Origin: Bradyrhizobium sp. NP1
Lineage (GTDB): Bacteria; Pseudomonadota; Alphaproteobacteria; Rhizobiales; Xanthobacteraceae
DNA: 64,000 nucleotides
Assembly: GCF_030378205.1 (NCBI RefSeq)
Contig: NZ_CP127385.1
Coordinates: 5,930,001 to 5,994,000 of the forward strand
Direction: 5' to 3'
Part shown: one piece after another, positions 35,655 to 44,681 of the stretch
Position numbering within the stretch: the first letter of the stretch is position 1
Layout: the number at the start of each line of letters is the position of its first letter
Notes under the pieces: model-generated
What the model was told of the DNA's origin: nothing
Databases searched by the model: none
What the model saw: only the letters and a program-made list of their open reading frames with translations
Program-made: the position numbers and the translations under genes

Positions 35655-35801
35655 CTATATCGAATGGCTGACTGATCCGCAGGGTTTAAGGGATTTGATC
35701 GAGTGCCCGTGCATGCATCCTTCATGTTTCTGGGCGTAGGCAAGCAATCCCATGATAATCAAAGCCACTATGACACATCCGGTTACGATGTTCTTCATCA
35801 T
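35655..35801 (-). CDS. Short single-span membrane peptide
   Basis: A 48-codon frame reads MMKNIVTGCVIVALIIMGLL and continues AYAQKHEGCMHGHSIKS to a TAG. GGAG sits 8 bp before the first ATG. The hydrophobic segment from about residue 5 to 22 would span the membrane or act as an uncleaved signal, leaving a small His/Cys-containing tail. No family is recognised. It is supported only by its ribosome site and sequence character. Confidence 0.45.
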   Translation of the reverse strand: MMKNIVTGCVIVALIIMGLLAYAQKHEGCMHGHSIKSLKPCGSVSHSI

Positions 35802-36256
35802 GGCTGCCACTCCACGGATTGGGTTAGCGCATTACGTAGCAGGCGACTGCGTGGCCAAAGATGATGAACACCATGGGCGCGGCCGTCAATGCTCCGCAAG
35901 ACCGAGGCGGCCCGAGAAGGCGGGGGTGGATGGCCAGACGGCTCCCCTGCAGGACGGCGACAGAAGTCCGGCGCGGCAAAGAAGCGGCACCGACGCAAGA
36001 CTGCTTCCGAACTAGACCTTGTATTGTAACTGTTTTGTGCGAGACCTTGCCGCCGGCCGATGATGTTGGGGTTCGCGATCGTTGTACGGTCCGATTACCC
36101 TAAACGGCATAGCGACGGCCGGTCAGACAGTGCCTCTGATCCCGCCGGCCGGGCGCGAGCGATGGCTTCGTAGCCCCGCCCGCAAGACAGTTCGTGGCCT
36201 GTTGGACCGCGTTATCACGCAAGATACCATCCGCCCTTCGCTTCCTTGCGGGAGCG
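35802..36256. other. Gene-poor stretch of 455 bp
   Basis: Only tiny frames are present, such as a 16-codon hydrophobic peptide near 35870 on the minus strand. No terminator or repeat was recognised after the ferredoxin reductase stop. Confidence 0.4.
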
Positions 36257-37522
36257 TTACGCGGCCTGCGGCGCCAACAGGGCACGAAGCGGAGTATCGG
36301 AATCGCGAAGACGTCGCGGGTCGATTTCGGTCCTCCGGTCGATCGCCTCCCGTACGGGCCGTACGTTGCGGCCGTCGTTGACGAAAACGCCCCCGACGAT
36401 CCGACCTTTTTGCAGGAGAAGGACCGAAAAGCGATTGTCGTCGCGGCGTCCTCTGACAACGGCGTCATCGTACGAACCAGGCACACCGAGGATCTGAACG
36501 TTGGTGGCGAATTGATCGGTCCAGAACCAGGGCGTCTCGCAATAGGCCGTTGCATGGTCCAGCATCGACCTTGCGGCAACGGCTCCCTGCCGTTCCGCAT
36601 TCTGCCAGGACTCGAGCCGCAGCTGGCGCTCATGGATGCCGTTCCAATGGCTCGCAACATCGCCTGCAGCGAAGATTGCGGGGTGACTGGATCTCATCGA
36701 GGCATCGACACGAATTCCATCGTCGACGTGAAGGTTAATCGCTTCCGCGAGTTCCGTGTTCGGGACAGCGCCGATTCCGACGACGACAACGTTCGCCTCG
36801 ACCACGGTTCCATCGCTGAGATGCAGCCAGCGATCATTCCCCGATTGCTGGAGCTGCTCGACCGTCACTCCCAATCTCACGGCAACGCCCTTGGATCGGT
36901 GCAACTCCAACATATGTTCACTGACTTCCGGGATCACCGACCTTTGCAGCAGCCGCGCCCCCAGATCGACCAGCTCGACACTGCATCCGAGCTCCAACGC
37001 GGTGGATGCGACCTCAAGACCGATAAAGCCGCCGCCTACGATGGCTACCTTGACGCCGGTCTTGAGCAATGGTCTCAAGCGCTTTGCGTCATCAAGCGAT
37101 TGCAGGTAGTGGACGGCCGGCTCCGCTGAGCCAGGTACTCTCAGCTTGCGTGGACGCGAGCCCGTCGCGAGAAGAAGTTTGTCGAACGAGATGCTACCGC
37201 CCTTTTCTAGGTAAATTCGTCGTTGCTGCGGATCAATCGAAGCCGCTCGTCCGTAGACCATCTCGACGCGCTGCCGGCTGAAGAAATCTGGATCGCGCAG
37301 CGGCAACGTGGCTTCGTCTGCACATCCGGAAAGAAAGGCCTTCGATAACGGAGGCCGCTCATAGGGAATGTAGGTCTCCCCGTTCACCAGGATGAGCCGA
37401 CCGTCGAAGCCGGTGCGCCGAAGAGTTTCGGCCGCCGATACGGCCGCGAGACCACCGCCAACCAGGGCGATGGCCCGCGTCCTCTCTGACGACAGAGCAG
37501 CAGACTGGGCGTGAGGGCGCAT
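36257..37522 (-). CDS. Ferredoxin reductase component of a Rieske oxygenase
   Basis: A 421-residue FAD/NAD(P)H-dependent reductase of the type that feeds electrons to ring-hydroxylating oxygenases (BphA4/TodA-like). The FAD-binding motif ALVGGGLAAVSAAETLR is near the N-terminus, the NADH-binding motif VAIVGGGFIGLEVAS is near residue 150, and the C-terminal FAD contact is AIFAAGDVA. It lies 3 bp after the Rieske alpha-subunit gene, so the two are co-transcribed. With the ferredoxin at 38937 the three-component electron chain is complete. Confidence 0.9.
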   Translation of the reverse strand: MRPHAQSAALSSERTRAIALVGGGLAAVSAAETLRRTGFDGRLILVNGETYIPYERPPLSKAFLSGCADEATLPLRDPDFFSRQRVEMVYGRAASIDPQQRRIYLEKGGSISFDKLLLATGSRPRKLRVPGSAEPAVHYLQSLDDAKRLRPLLKTGVKVAIVGGGFIGLEVASTALELGCSVELVDLGARLLQRSVIPEVSEHMLELHRSKGVAVRLGVTVEQLQQSGNDRWLHLSDGTVVEANVVVVGIGAVPNTELAEAINLHVDDGIRVDASMRSSHPAIFAAGDVASHWNGIHERQLRLESWQNAERQGAVAARSMLDHATAYCETPWFWTDQFATNVQILGVPGSYDDAVVRGRRDDNRFSVLLLQKGRIVGGVFVNDGRNVRPVREAIDRRTEIDPRRLRDSDTPLRALLAPQAA

Positions 37523-37525
37523 ACC

Positions 37526-38797
37526 CTATTCAGCCGCTTCGCTTTGCGACCGCTCAGGCCCGAAGATACGATCGAGGTTGATGTTGAGGAGATTGTACAC
37601 CCCCAGCTCCTTCTCCGACATGTAACCAGGCACGAAGCGAGGCGAGAAAGCCGCGTCCTGTAACGTGTCCATCATGGCGGAGTCTTCTTCGAGCACGCGG
37701 GTGGTATAGAGCGTGTAGTCCTTGACCTTTTCCGCGAATCCGTCGTGGTCGAACCACTCCTTCGGGAAAAGCTGATAGCAGAAGATCCGGGTCTTTGTCG
37801 GCGTGATCGGCCAAATGACAAATGGGTGGACGTTGTCGGATCGCGCGAAGAGCTGCACGTTCGGACCGAGGTGACCACCGCACGCAAAGTCCTCAGTCTC
37901 GCCCTTCGCAATCAGCGAAGGCATAATGCCGAACCGAGATTTGTTGTCTTCGGTCATCGGCGCCCCGCGATAGAACGCAGTGAACGCGCCCTGACCGCTG
38001 CGGGTGCCGGTATAGCGGTTCGGAGAGAGGTTCTTTCCGATCGTTTCCTTGTGAAGAACGGGACTGTGGTACGCGTCCATCAGGTTCTCTTTTGCGAACT
38101 TCCAGTTGCACTCGAGCGTGATGTCGAGCTTCTCGGCCAGCCTGCAATCCTCCTGTTTCAGGAATCCGAAGTCTTTGTCGAACTCGGCGATGAAATCGTT
38201 AAACGCGACGGGAGCGTCAGCGAAGCTTATGAAGATCCAGCCGCCCCACCGAGACAAAGCGATTGGCCGCAATCGACAGTTCTTCGCATCAAAGTTCTTT
38301 GCGTTGCGCATATGCGGCGCACCCAAGAGCTTGCCCGAAAGGTCGTAGAGCCATCCGTGATACGGACAGGTAAATTCGTTGGTGTTGCCACCCTCCCGTG
38401 CGACCGCAACACCGCGATGGGCGCAGCGATTGTAGAACGCGTGCAGTTGGCCATGCTCGTCACGGGCGACGATGATGGGCTCGTCAAGGATTCGAAGTGT
38501 GAGGTAGTCGCCGGGCTCCTCGACCTCCTCCTCGCGCGCAACCATCAGCCAGTCCTTGAGAAACATGTTCTCCTTCTCAAGGCGAAAGACTTCCGGATGC
38601 CAGTACATGTAGCCGGGCAGATGCCTCGCCTCGCTGATCGGCAGACGGGTTGCCTCATAACCCGCCCCCACAGTCGCAGTGGCCCGCGGACCCGCGCGGA
38701 GCGCGTCCTCAGGGCTTAATGCCCCCGGCAGGGTCACAGTGTGTACGGGTGCGCGGTAGCCCTGCCCGCCCGCTTTTGGGGTCGAGTTCTTCTCCAT
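37526..38797 (-). CDS. Rieske-type ring-hydroxylating oxygenase, large subunit
   Basis: A 423-residue oxygenase alpha subunit. The Rieske cluster ligands are in CAHRGVAV and CPYHGW, spaced as in the family. The mononuclear iron ligands are the two His of ENLMDAYHSPVLH, and a late Asp occurs in EEDSAMMD. No beta-subunit gene is present, so it is probably an alpha-only (phthalate/vanillate-like) oligomer. Within a cluster that also encodes NicX- and NicF-like enzymes it may hydroxylate, or hydroxylate with decarboxylation, a pyridine ring, replacing the flavin monooxygenase NicC. It is preceded by an ATATGTATACATAT palindrome. Confidence 0.9.
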   Translation of the reverse strand: MEKNSTPKAGGQGYRAPVHTVTLPGALSPEDALRAGPRATATVGAGYEATRLPISEARHLPGYMYWHPEVFRLEKENMFLKDWLMVAREEEVEEPGDYLTLRILDEPIIVARDEHGQLHAFYNRCAHRGVAVAREGGNTNEFTCPYHGWLYDLSGKLLGAPHMRNAKNFDAKNCRLRPIALSRWGGWIFISFADAPVAFNDFIAEFDKDFGFLKQEDCRLAEKLDITLECNWKFAKENLMDAYHSPVLHKETIGKNLSPNRYTGTRSGQGAFTAFYRGAPMTEDNKSRFGIMPSLIAKGETEDFACGGHLGPNVQLFARSDNVHPFVIWPITPTKTRIFCYQLFPKEWFDHDGFAEKVKDYTLYTTRVLEEDSAMMDTLQDAAFSPRFVPGYMSEKELGVYNLLNINLDRIFGPERSQSEAAE

Positions 38798-38829
38798 CGT
38801 CCGCTCCTTGCGCTTTTGTCAGAACGAGG

Positions 38830-38914
38830 ATATGTATACATATCGATGGCAACCCGGTCAATAGTGGGCTATTTACAGTAGTTTTTCACCCAGGTTCCCA
38901 TCATATGTATCCAT
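38830..38914. promoter_or_regulatory. Candidate GntR operators, divergent Rieske alpha/ferredoxin promoter
   Basis: A perfect 14-bp palindrome ATATGTATACATAT (38830-38843) and a half-conserved ATATGTATCCAT (38903-38914). The same pair of palindrome and degenerate ATATGTATCCA copy is found at 47676-47761. FCD-type GntR proteins often bind short TGTATACA-like palindromes, and such a regulator is encoded at 40220-41002. Confidence 0.6.
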
Positions 38915-38936
38915 AATGACGCTTTGGAGACTGATT

Positions 38937-39245
38937 TTGAGTTGGATTCATGCCGCCGACGTCGGCGATCTCGATGGTCAAGAAATTATCGGGGTCCGGA
39001 AGGAGGGGCACGACATCGCGATCTATCGGCTTGGGACCGACTACTTCGCGACCCACAACATCTGCACGCACCAGTTTGCTCACCTTTCGGAAGGCTACCT
39101 GGTCGACGGGTGCGTCGAGTGCCCGTTGCACCAAGGGTTGTTTGATATCCGTACGGGCAAAGCCCAAGGCGGCATCGTCAAAACAGACCTGCGCACATAT
39201 CCGGTCCGCATCGAGGAAGGCCGGATCATGGTTCTAATTCACTAG
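38937..39245 (+). CDS. Rieske [2Fe-2S] ferredoxin component
   Basis: A 102-residue Rieske ferredoxin. The cluster-binding segments are ICTHQFAHL (C-x-H) and VECPLHQGLFD (C-x2-H). It would carry electrons from the reductase (36257-37522) to the oxygenase. The TTG at 38937 is preferred because GGAG lies 7 bp upstream and MSWIHAADV matches the usual start of these proteins; an ATG at 38916 is also in frame but has no ribosome site and abuts the operator-like element. Divergent from the oxygenase gene. Confidence 0.85.
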   Translation: MSWIHAADVGDLDGQEIIGVRKEGHDIAIYRLGTDYFATHNICTHQFAHLSEGYLVDGCVECPLHQGLFDIRTGKAQGGIVKTDLRTYPVRIEEGRIMVLIH

Positions 39246-39343
39246 GTCGCCAGTGCCGACATCGCCTCCCGAGAAACTCGGCGGCGCTCGATCGCCACGG
39301 TACACTTTCGCGTCCCGTCAAACGATCGATCAGGAGGATTCGG

Positions 39344-40183
39344 ATGGATATCGAGGACCTCAGAACGTTCATCAACATCCTCGAATCGCTGAGCTTCACT
39401 CGAACTGGTGACAAACTCGGTCGTACGCAGTCCGCCATCAGTCTGCGGATAAAGAAGCTGGAGGACGAACTCGACTGCAAACTGATCGAAAGAGACGGGC
39501 GGATGATGCGGGCGACAGCGCAGGGCGAGCTGCTCCGGAACGAGGCGGCCCGACTGGTCGAATTCCACGACAGGCTGAAGTCGAGCTTCAAAAGAAAGGG
39601 AATAGGAGGCGTTCTACGTCTTGGAGTGACCGACGATGTGGCGGACGGCCCCCTATCATCCGCATTGCACCACTTCGCAAACGAACATCCAAACATTCAG
39701 ATCGAGCTTTCTGTCGACCTAACTCAACATATCTTGGCTCGGCTGAAGCGATCGGCGTTTGATGTGGCTGTCGCCAAGGTCGACGGATCTCATCAGCCGA
39801 CGAAGATCCTTCGCACCGAGCCGCTGATCTGGTGCTCCCAACACGGCGCGCAAGAAGAGGCACCAGGCGTAATCCCCGTAGTCGTGTTCGTCGATGGCTC
39901 ATATCCTCGCGAGGTGATGCTGACGCACCTCACCCAAGCCCATATCGACTGGAGGATCTCAGTAGTATCGAGCTCACTTTCGGGGTTGAGGGCCGCTGTA
40001 GAAGCGGGGCTCGGGGTCACCGCCATTGCTGCCGGAGCGGTGCGGGGACGGTTGAAGCCAGCGCCCGCGTCGTGGTGTTTGCCGGAACTCCCGCCCGCGC
40101 AAACAGCGCTGTTTTCAGTGCCGTCGGCATCGCCGGCCCAGGAAGCATTTATCGATTTCGTGTCGGCTTCCTTCGAAGTCTGA
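39344..40183 (+). CDS. LysR-family transcriptional regulator
   Basis: A 279-residue LysR regulator. The N-terminal helix-turn-helix is LRTFINILESLSFTRTGDKL followed by GRTQSAISLRIKKLEDEL, and the rest is the periplasmic-binding-protein-like effector domain. AGGAGG precedes the ATG at 39344. It follows the ferredoxin gene on the same strand and probably senses an intermediate of the ring-degradation pathway. It is somewhat short for the family (usually about 300). Confidence 0.9.
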   Translation: MDIEDLRTFINILESLSFTRTGDKLGRTQSAISLRIKKLEDELDCKLIERDGRMMRATAQGELLRNEAARLVEFHDRLKSSFKRKGIGGVLRLGVTDDVADGPLSSALHHFANEHPNIQIELSVDLTQHILARLKRSAFDVAVAKVDGSHQPTKILRTEPLIWCSQHGAQEEAPGVIPVVVFVDGSYPREVMLTHLTQAHIDWRISVVSSSLSGLRAAVEAGLGVTAIAAGAVRGRLKPAPASWCLPELPPAQTALFSVPSASPAQEAFIDFVSASFEV

Positions 40184-40219
40184 GCGATCTGCGCGAAACG
40201 CGGCGCCTCCACCGCGCGC

Positions 40220-41002
40220 TTACGCGATCAAAAGATGCGGTTTGGTCGCAAACTCGGCAGCCGCTGCCGCCGCATCCTTCGAACTGGCGACCATCTGCTG
40301 GTAATATTCCGACAACAGATCGGAGGAAAAGCGAATGTGTTCGCGCATCGCGGCCTCGGCACGTCCCGAATTCCGTTCCAAGATGGCGCTGACGATGACG
40401 TGGTGATGCGAGTGCGCCTGCTTGGCGAGAAAATAGTTGCGATCATCGAACCGATACCAATGCACGTTTCGCGAACTCGTCAACGGCAGGCGTTGGGCCA
40501 CCTCAACGAACGAGATCAGCATTTCGTTGCCTGTTGCTTTGTAGATGGTCGAATGAAGGCGCTCGTTCATGTCGACCCAAGATTCCTGATCCTTCTGCGC
40601 GAAGTGCCCTTGGGCCAGCGCCCGATCTCCACAGTCGAGGCACTCCTGCAGCACGTCGCGCGTGACGTCGTCTGCGCCTCTCTGTGCCAGGATTCCGCAA
40701 GCCAAGGCCTCCAGGGTCGCCCTGACCGCGTACGCGTCGATCAATTCCTCGATGCTGAAGGAACGAGTCTTGTAGCCTCGCTTAGGCCCTGGAACGAGCA
40801 AGCCTTCCTGGGCGAGAGTATTGAGAGCGGAGCGCACCGGCGTACGGGATATCCCCAACCGCTCCGCGAGCGGAATCTCCTGAAGATGCGTCCCCGGGGG
40901 CATTTCCCCTGACACAATCAGTTCGCGTATACGAATGACTGCTTCCTCGGAGAGGGAAACGACGGCATCTCGTCTGTCCTGAGGTATCGCCTTTTTCACC
41001 AT
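40220..41002 (-). CDS. GntR-family regulator with FCD effector domain
   Basis: A 260-residue FadR-subfamily GntR protein. The winged helix is in EEAVIRIRELIVSGEMPPG and RLGISRTPVRSALNTLAQEG, and the all-helical FCD ligand domain follows, with the family's metal/ligand His residues in RLHSTIY and HSHHHVI. It lies between the Rieske genes and the Liv transporter and is the best candidate to bind the ATATGTATACATAT sites. A repressor relieved by a carboxylate intermediate is the usual mode for the family. Confidence 0.9.
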   Translation of the reverse strand: MVKKAIPQDRRDAVVSLSEEAVIRIRELIVSGEMPPGTHLQEIPLAERLGISRTPVRSALNTLAQEGLLVPGPKRGYKTRSFSIEELIDAYAVRATLEALACGILAQRGADDVTRDVLQECLDCGDRALAQGHFAQKDQESWVDMNERLHSTIYKATGNEMLISFVEVAQRLPLTSSRNVHWYRFDDRNYFLAKQAHSHHHVIVSAILERNSGRAEAAMREHIRFSSDLLSEYYQQMVASSKDAAAAAAEFATKPHLLIA

Positions 41003-41029
41003 GTTCGTTGACCCTGCGAGTTCGTGCCT

Positions 41030-41812
41030 CTATCGGGAAGCATACCTTTTCGGGGCATCGTCGTGAACCTCGGATGCGGAAGTCTCGTAAGAGTGCCCCA
41101 TACCCAAATAGGTCTCGACGATCCGACGATCGTCGCGCAGGACGGCACTTTCGCCTTCCATCGAGATCTCGCCATTCTCGAGCACATAGGCATGGTCGGA
41201 CACTTGGAGTGCCGCCCGGGCGTTCTGCTCGATCAAGAGAATCGCTACATCCGCGGCACGCAAGGCCGCAACGATCTGGAAAACCTCCTTAACGATCCGA
41301 GGCGCCAGTCCGAGGCTGGGTTCATCAAGCATGAGGAGCTTTGGTGCGCTCATCAGCGCGCGGCCAATGGCGAGCATCTGCCGCTCTCCTCCTGAGAGGG
41401 TCGCAGCGTACTGCTTGCGCCTTTCCTTCAGTCGGGGAAATCGAGAGTAGACCTCGTCCAAACGTGACTTCAGCGCAGCCCGGCCTATCGCACGCGACGG
41501 ATAGCCCCCAAGAAGAACATTATCTTCGACGCTCATCGAGCCAAAGAGCTCGCGGCGTTCCGGTACCAGACAAAGGCCATTCTCGACACGCTCTTCGGCG
41601 TCGGTCGACGAGAAGTCTACGCCACCGAACAATATGCGTCCACGACACGGCAACAGGCCCGCCGCGGCGTTCAGAAGGGTTGATTTTCCTGCTCCGTTCG
41701 GACCGATGACCGAAATCACCTGCCCTTTCCCCACAGTGAGTGATACGCCGAAGAGGGCCTCCACCTTGCCGTACGCGACCCGAAGTTGGTCCACAACCAG
41801 AAGATCGCTCAC
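41030..41812 (-). CDS. livF: Branched-chain-type ABC transporter ATP-binding protein (LivF-like)
   Basis: A 260-residue ABC ATPase. Walker A is GPNGAGKST, the signature LSGGERQML, Walker B LLMLDEPSLGL and the switch His follows in LLIEQNARA. The LivF type is indicated by the INLHY-like start (VDQLRVAYGKVEALFGVSL). The GTG start overlaps the stop of the permease/ATPase fusion by 3 bp. It is the last gene of the five-component importer operon. Confidence 0.9.
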   Translation of the reverse strand: MSDLLVVDQLRVAYGKVEALFGVSLTVGKGQVISVIGPNGAGKSTLLNAAAGLLPCRGRILFGGVDFSSTDAEERVENGLCLVPERRELFGSMSVEDNVLLGGYPSRAIGRAALKSRLDEVYSRFPRLKERRKQYAATLSGGERQMLAIGRALMSAPKLLMLDEPSLGLAPRIVKEVFQIVAALRAADVAILLIEQNARAALQVSDHAYVLENGEISMEGESAVLRDDRRIVETYLGMGHSYETSASEVHDDAPKRYASR

Positions 41813-43587
41813 TCCACGCCTCCCAGATACGCTTCAAGTACCCGTGCATCCGATTGAATGAACTCCGGCTTGCCTTCCGCGATGAGGTGACCGAAATCGA
41901 GCACGATGAGCCTGTCCACGAGATTCATCACGAAATCCATATCGTGTTCGACGATCAGAATGGACACACCCTCCCTACGTAGCTGTCGAAGTGTCTTCGC
42001 GAGCGCCACCTTTTCCTGCAGTCTTAGTCCCGCAGCGGGCTCATCAAGCAGCAGTATGGTTGGATCCGCGGACAGTGCCCTGGCGATTTCCACGATGCGC
42101 TGTTGACCAAGAGCCAGCGACCCGGCTTCCGCCAACGCCGATTGAGCAAGACCCACTCGATCGAGCTGCCTCGAAGCTTCCAATCTCACCGCCTTCTCAC
42201 GGCGACGCTCAAGGTGCAGGAGCGCGGGCAGGAAGCCGGTTGACGCGCGATGATCGGCACCAATCATCACGTTTTCGACCACACTCATAGTCGGCAAAAG
42301 GAGCACGTGTTGGAAAGTACGCGCCAGACCTTCCGCTGCGATCTTGCGTGAAGGTAGTCGCTCAATGCTTCGACCCCAGAATTGCACAGATCCTGTAGTC
42401 GGGGAGATCACGCCGCTGACCACGTTGAACATAGTTGATTTGCCGGCCCCGTTGGGACCGATGACACCGACGATCTCGCCTGCCCTAAGCGAGAAGCTCA
42501 ACCCCTCTAATGCCACCAATCCGGCAAATTTCTTGCCGAGATCGCTTACCATCAGGACGGTCGCGTCAGGAATGGGCTTGTCGCGGATCGGAAGGTCAAC
42601 CGGCGTGACGCCGGTGTCCTGTGCAGTGTACTCTGCACTAGTGAAGAACTTCCGGAGCGGATGCAGAAAGCCCTCAGGCGCCTTTTGCAACAGAATGATC
42701 AACACCACTCCGAAGACAATCATCTCATAGTTGCCGCCGTGGCCCAAAATCGCCGGCAAGAAGTCCTGAAGCAGTTCTTTGGAGATGATCACGGTCGCGG
42801 CGCCGACGAGCGCACCCCAGACGAGTCCAGCGCCTCCCACCACCGTCATGAAAAGGTATTCTATACCGAAGTTCAATCCAAAAGGGGTCGGGTTCACGAA
42901 CCGAAGCATATGGACGTAGAGCCAGCCCGATAGGCCCGCCAGCAGCGCGGCAAGGACAAACGTCTTCACGCGGACCGTGGCGGTGTCGATGCCGAACATT
43001 TCAGCCATTACCGCGCCGCCCTTGAGCGATCTCATCGCGCGGCCTGGTCCCGAGTTGAGCAGGTTTGTCGCTAGGACAAGAGCGAACATGACCACCAGCC
43101 AGATCAACAGAAATATCGACCGCGGAGTGTCCAGTGCAAAGGTGAACATTCGAATTGGGGGAATACCGCCCAAACCCGTCTGGCCACCGAGCAGTTCAAT
43201 ATTGCCGAAGAGAAAATAAAGCGCGATTCCCCACGCGATCGTGCTCAACGGCAAGTAGTGGCCTTCCAGCCGGAGAGTGAGGGCGCCAATCACATAGGCC
43301 GAAAGCCCGGTGAGGGCCAAAGCGACGAGAAGCCCAATCCATGGATCTAGACCAAAAGCCGAGGTGGTAACGGCCGACGAATAGGCGCCGATGCCAACGA
43401 ATGCCGCCTGGCCAAACGAGGTCATGCCACCAATTCCGGTGAGCAAGACAAGACCCAGTGCGACCAGCGCTGACAGGCCGATGTAGTTGGCCAGCGTCAC
43501 CGAATATTCACCGCCGAAGACGAGAACGGCTGCCAGGATCGCAATTAGAACGGCGAAGGGAACCGCACCATGGATGCGCCTGTTCAC
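41809..43587 (-). CDS. Fused branched-chain-type ABC permease and ATP-binding protein (LivM-LivG)
   Basis: A 592-residue fusion. The first 320 residues are a LivM-like permease with about nine membrane spans (GLVLLTGIGGMTSFGQAAFVG region). From about residue 345 a LivG-like ATPase follows, with Walker A GPNGAGKST, the signature region SLALGQQRIVEIARAL, Walker B LLLDEPAAGL and the switch His in VEHDMDFV. The GTG at 43587 is placed directly after the LivH stop. The transporter substrate is probably the ring compound or its carboxylate rather than an amino acid, judged by its neighbours. Confidence 0.9.
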   Translation of the reverse strand: MNRRIHGAVPFAVLIAILAAVLVFGGEYSVTLANYIGLSALVALGLVLLTGIGGMTSFGQAAFVGIGAYSSAVTTSAFGLDPWIGLLVALALTGLSAYVIGALTLRLEGHYLPLSTIAWGIALYFLFGNIELLGGQTGLGGIPPIRMFTFALDTPRSIFLLIWLVVMFALVLATNLLNSGPGRAMRSLKGGAVMAEMFGIDTATVRVKTFVLAALLAGLSGWLYVHMLRFVNPTPFGLNFGIEYLFMTVVGGAGLVWGALVGAATVIISKELLQDFLPAILGHGGNYEMIVFGVVLIILLQKAPEGFLHPLRKFFTSAEYTAQDTGVTPVDLPIRDKPIPDATVLMVSDLGKKFAGLVALEGLSFSLRAGEIVGVIGPNGAGKSTMFNVVSGVISPTTGSVQFWGRSIERLPSRKIAAEGLARTFQHVLLLPTMSVVENVMIGADHRASTGFLPALLHLERRREKAVRLEASRQLDRVGLAQSALAEAGSLALGQQRIVEIARALSADPTILLLDEPAAGLRLQEKVALAKTLRQLRREGVSILIVEHDMDFVMNLVDRLIVLDFGHLIAEGKPEFIQSDARVLEAYLGGVE

Positions 43588-44622
43588 TTATTCCTCCTCG
43601 AAATGAATGCCGCGAAGGGATCGGCAGAGCAGCACCGGAATGATCAGCGTGAAGACGATCACCTCCTTGTAGGCGCTTGCCCAGAAGGAAGAGTATGATT
43701 CCAGAATTCCGACGAGAAGTGCTCCCGCGGCCGCGAGCGGATAGCTTGCGAGTCCGCCGATTATGGCCGCTACGAAGCCCTTTAGCCCGATAAGGAATCC
43801 CGTGTCGTAGTAGATCGTTGTCACGGGAGAGATCAGAATGCCGCAAGTAGTGCCAATACCTGCCGCAAGCGCGAAGGTGAGCCTCCCCGCGTGCTTACCT
43901 CTAATTCCCACCAGCTTTGCACCGACGCGATTGACCGCCACCGCGCGAAGTGCTCGACCGCGCAGCGTAAGGCCGAAAAACAGCCACAGAGCTACGATCG
44001 CAGCCAATGAAGCCACGATTACCCAAATACTTTGGGCGGTGACCAACACCGGGCCCAAGGTCATCGAGAAATCAGCAACCGGGGGATTTCTCGATCCCTC
44101 GGCTCCGAATGCAAGCAAGCCGACTCCGACCATGACGAAGTGCACGGCCGTCGCAACGATCAGAAGCATCAAGACGGAGGCACCCGCCAGCGGCTCGAAC
44201 GCCAGCCGATAAATCTGAGGCCCAAGCGGAATCATTATGGCGAGGGTAAGCGGGATTGCCAGAACTTGAGACATCCCCCCTGGCGCAAAACGCCACGCGA
44301 CGAATACGACCGCCAAAGCGTAGAAGATTCCCGCTAGCGATTTTACAATCGCTTTGGATGTCACGCCACCACGATAGGCTTTCCAGACGTCGATCACGCA
44401 GATAGCGATCGCGCCGCCTAACATCAGCCATGCGGTTGTAGGCACTACACCGGAGAGTAACCCCGCGAACGTGAGGGCGCCATAAGCGACGAACTCACCC
44501 TGCGGAACGAATACGATACGAGTTACCGCGTAGACCAGCACGATCGCGATCGCCGCAAGCGCGTACACCGCGGCGTTCACCAGTCCGTCCTGCGCGAGAA
44601 TGAGAACGATATCTGTGTTCAT
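43588..44622 (-). CDS. livH: Branched-chain-type ABC permease (LivH-like)
   Basis: A 344-residue membrane protein with about nine hydrophobic segments. The start MNTDIVLILAQDGLVNAAVY and the segment VFVPQGEFVAYGALTFAGLL are typical of LivH, and the EAA-like coupling region GIRGKHAGRLTFALAAGIG is present. The ATG at 44622 is used because GGGGATCGC precedes it and the upstream ten codons cross the terminator tail. It is separated from the binding-protein gene by a terminator-like hairpin. Confidence 0.9.
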   Translation of the reverse strand: MNTDIVLILAQDGLVNAAVYALAAIAIVLVYAVTRIVFVPQGEFVAYGALTFAGLLSGVVPTTAWLMLGGAIAICVIDVWKAYRGGVTSKAIVKSLAGIFYALAVVFVAWRFAPGGMSQVLAIPLTLAIMIPLGPQIYRLAFEPLAGASVLMLLIVATAVHFVMVGVGLLAFGAEGSRNPPVADFSMTLGPVLVTAQSIWVIVASLAAIVALWLFFGLTLRGRALRAVAVNRVGAKLVGIRGKHAGRLTFALAAGIGTTCGILISPVTTIYYDTGFLIGLKGFVAAIIGGLASYPLAAAGALLVGILESYSSFWASAYKEVIVFTLIIPVLLCRSLRGIHFEEE

Positions 44623-44640
44623 GCGATCCCCAAAAAATGT

Positions 44641-44666
44641 GGACCGCTCCAATGCAAGAGCGGTCC
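44641..44666 (-). terminator. Intra-operon hairpin with T-run between binding-protein and permease genes
   Basis: The perfect stem GGACCGCTC/GAGCGGTCC with an 8-nt loop is followed on the minus strand by ACATTTTTTGGGG. It probably acts as a partial terminator that keeps binding-protein mRNA in excess of permease mRNA. Confidence 0.75.
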
Positions 44667-44681
44667 AGGTCTGGGAGGAAC

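Noticed and set aside
36194..37129. 311-codon rightward frame opposite the ferredoxin reductase
   Set aside because: Antisense shadow of a gene with two intact dinucleotide-binding motifs.
37745..38719. 324-codon rightward frame opposite the Rieske large subunit
   Set aside because: Antisense of the Rieske and mononuclear iron motifs.
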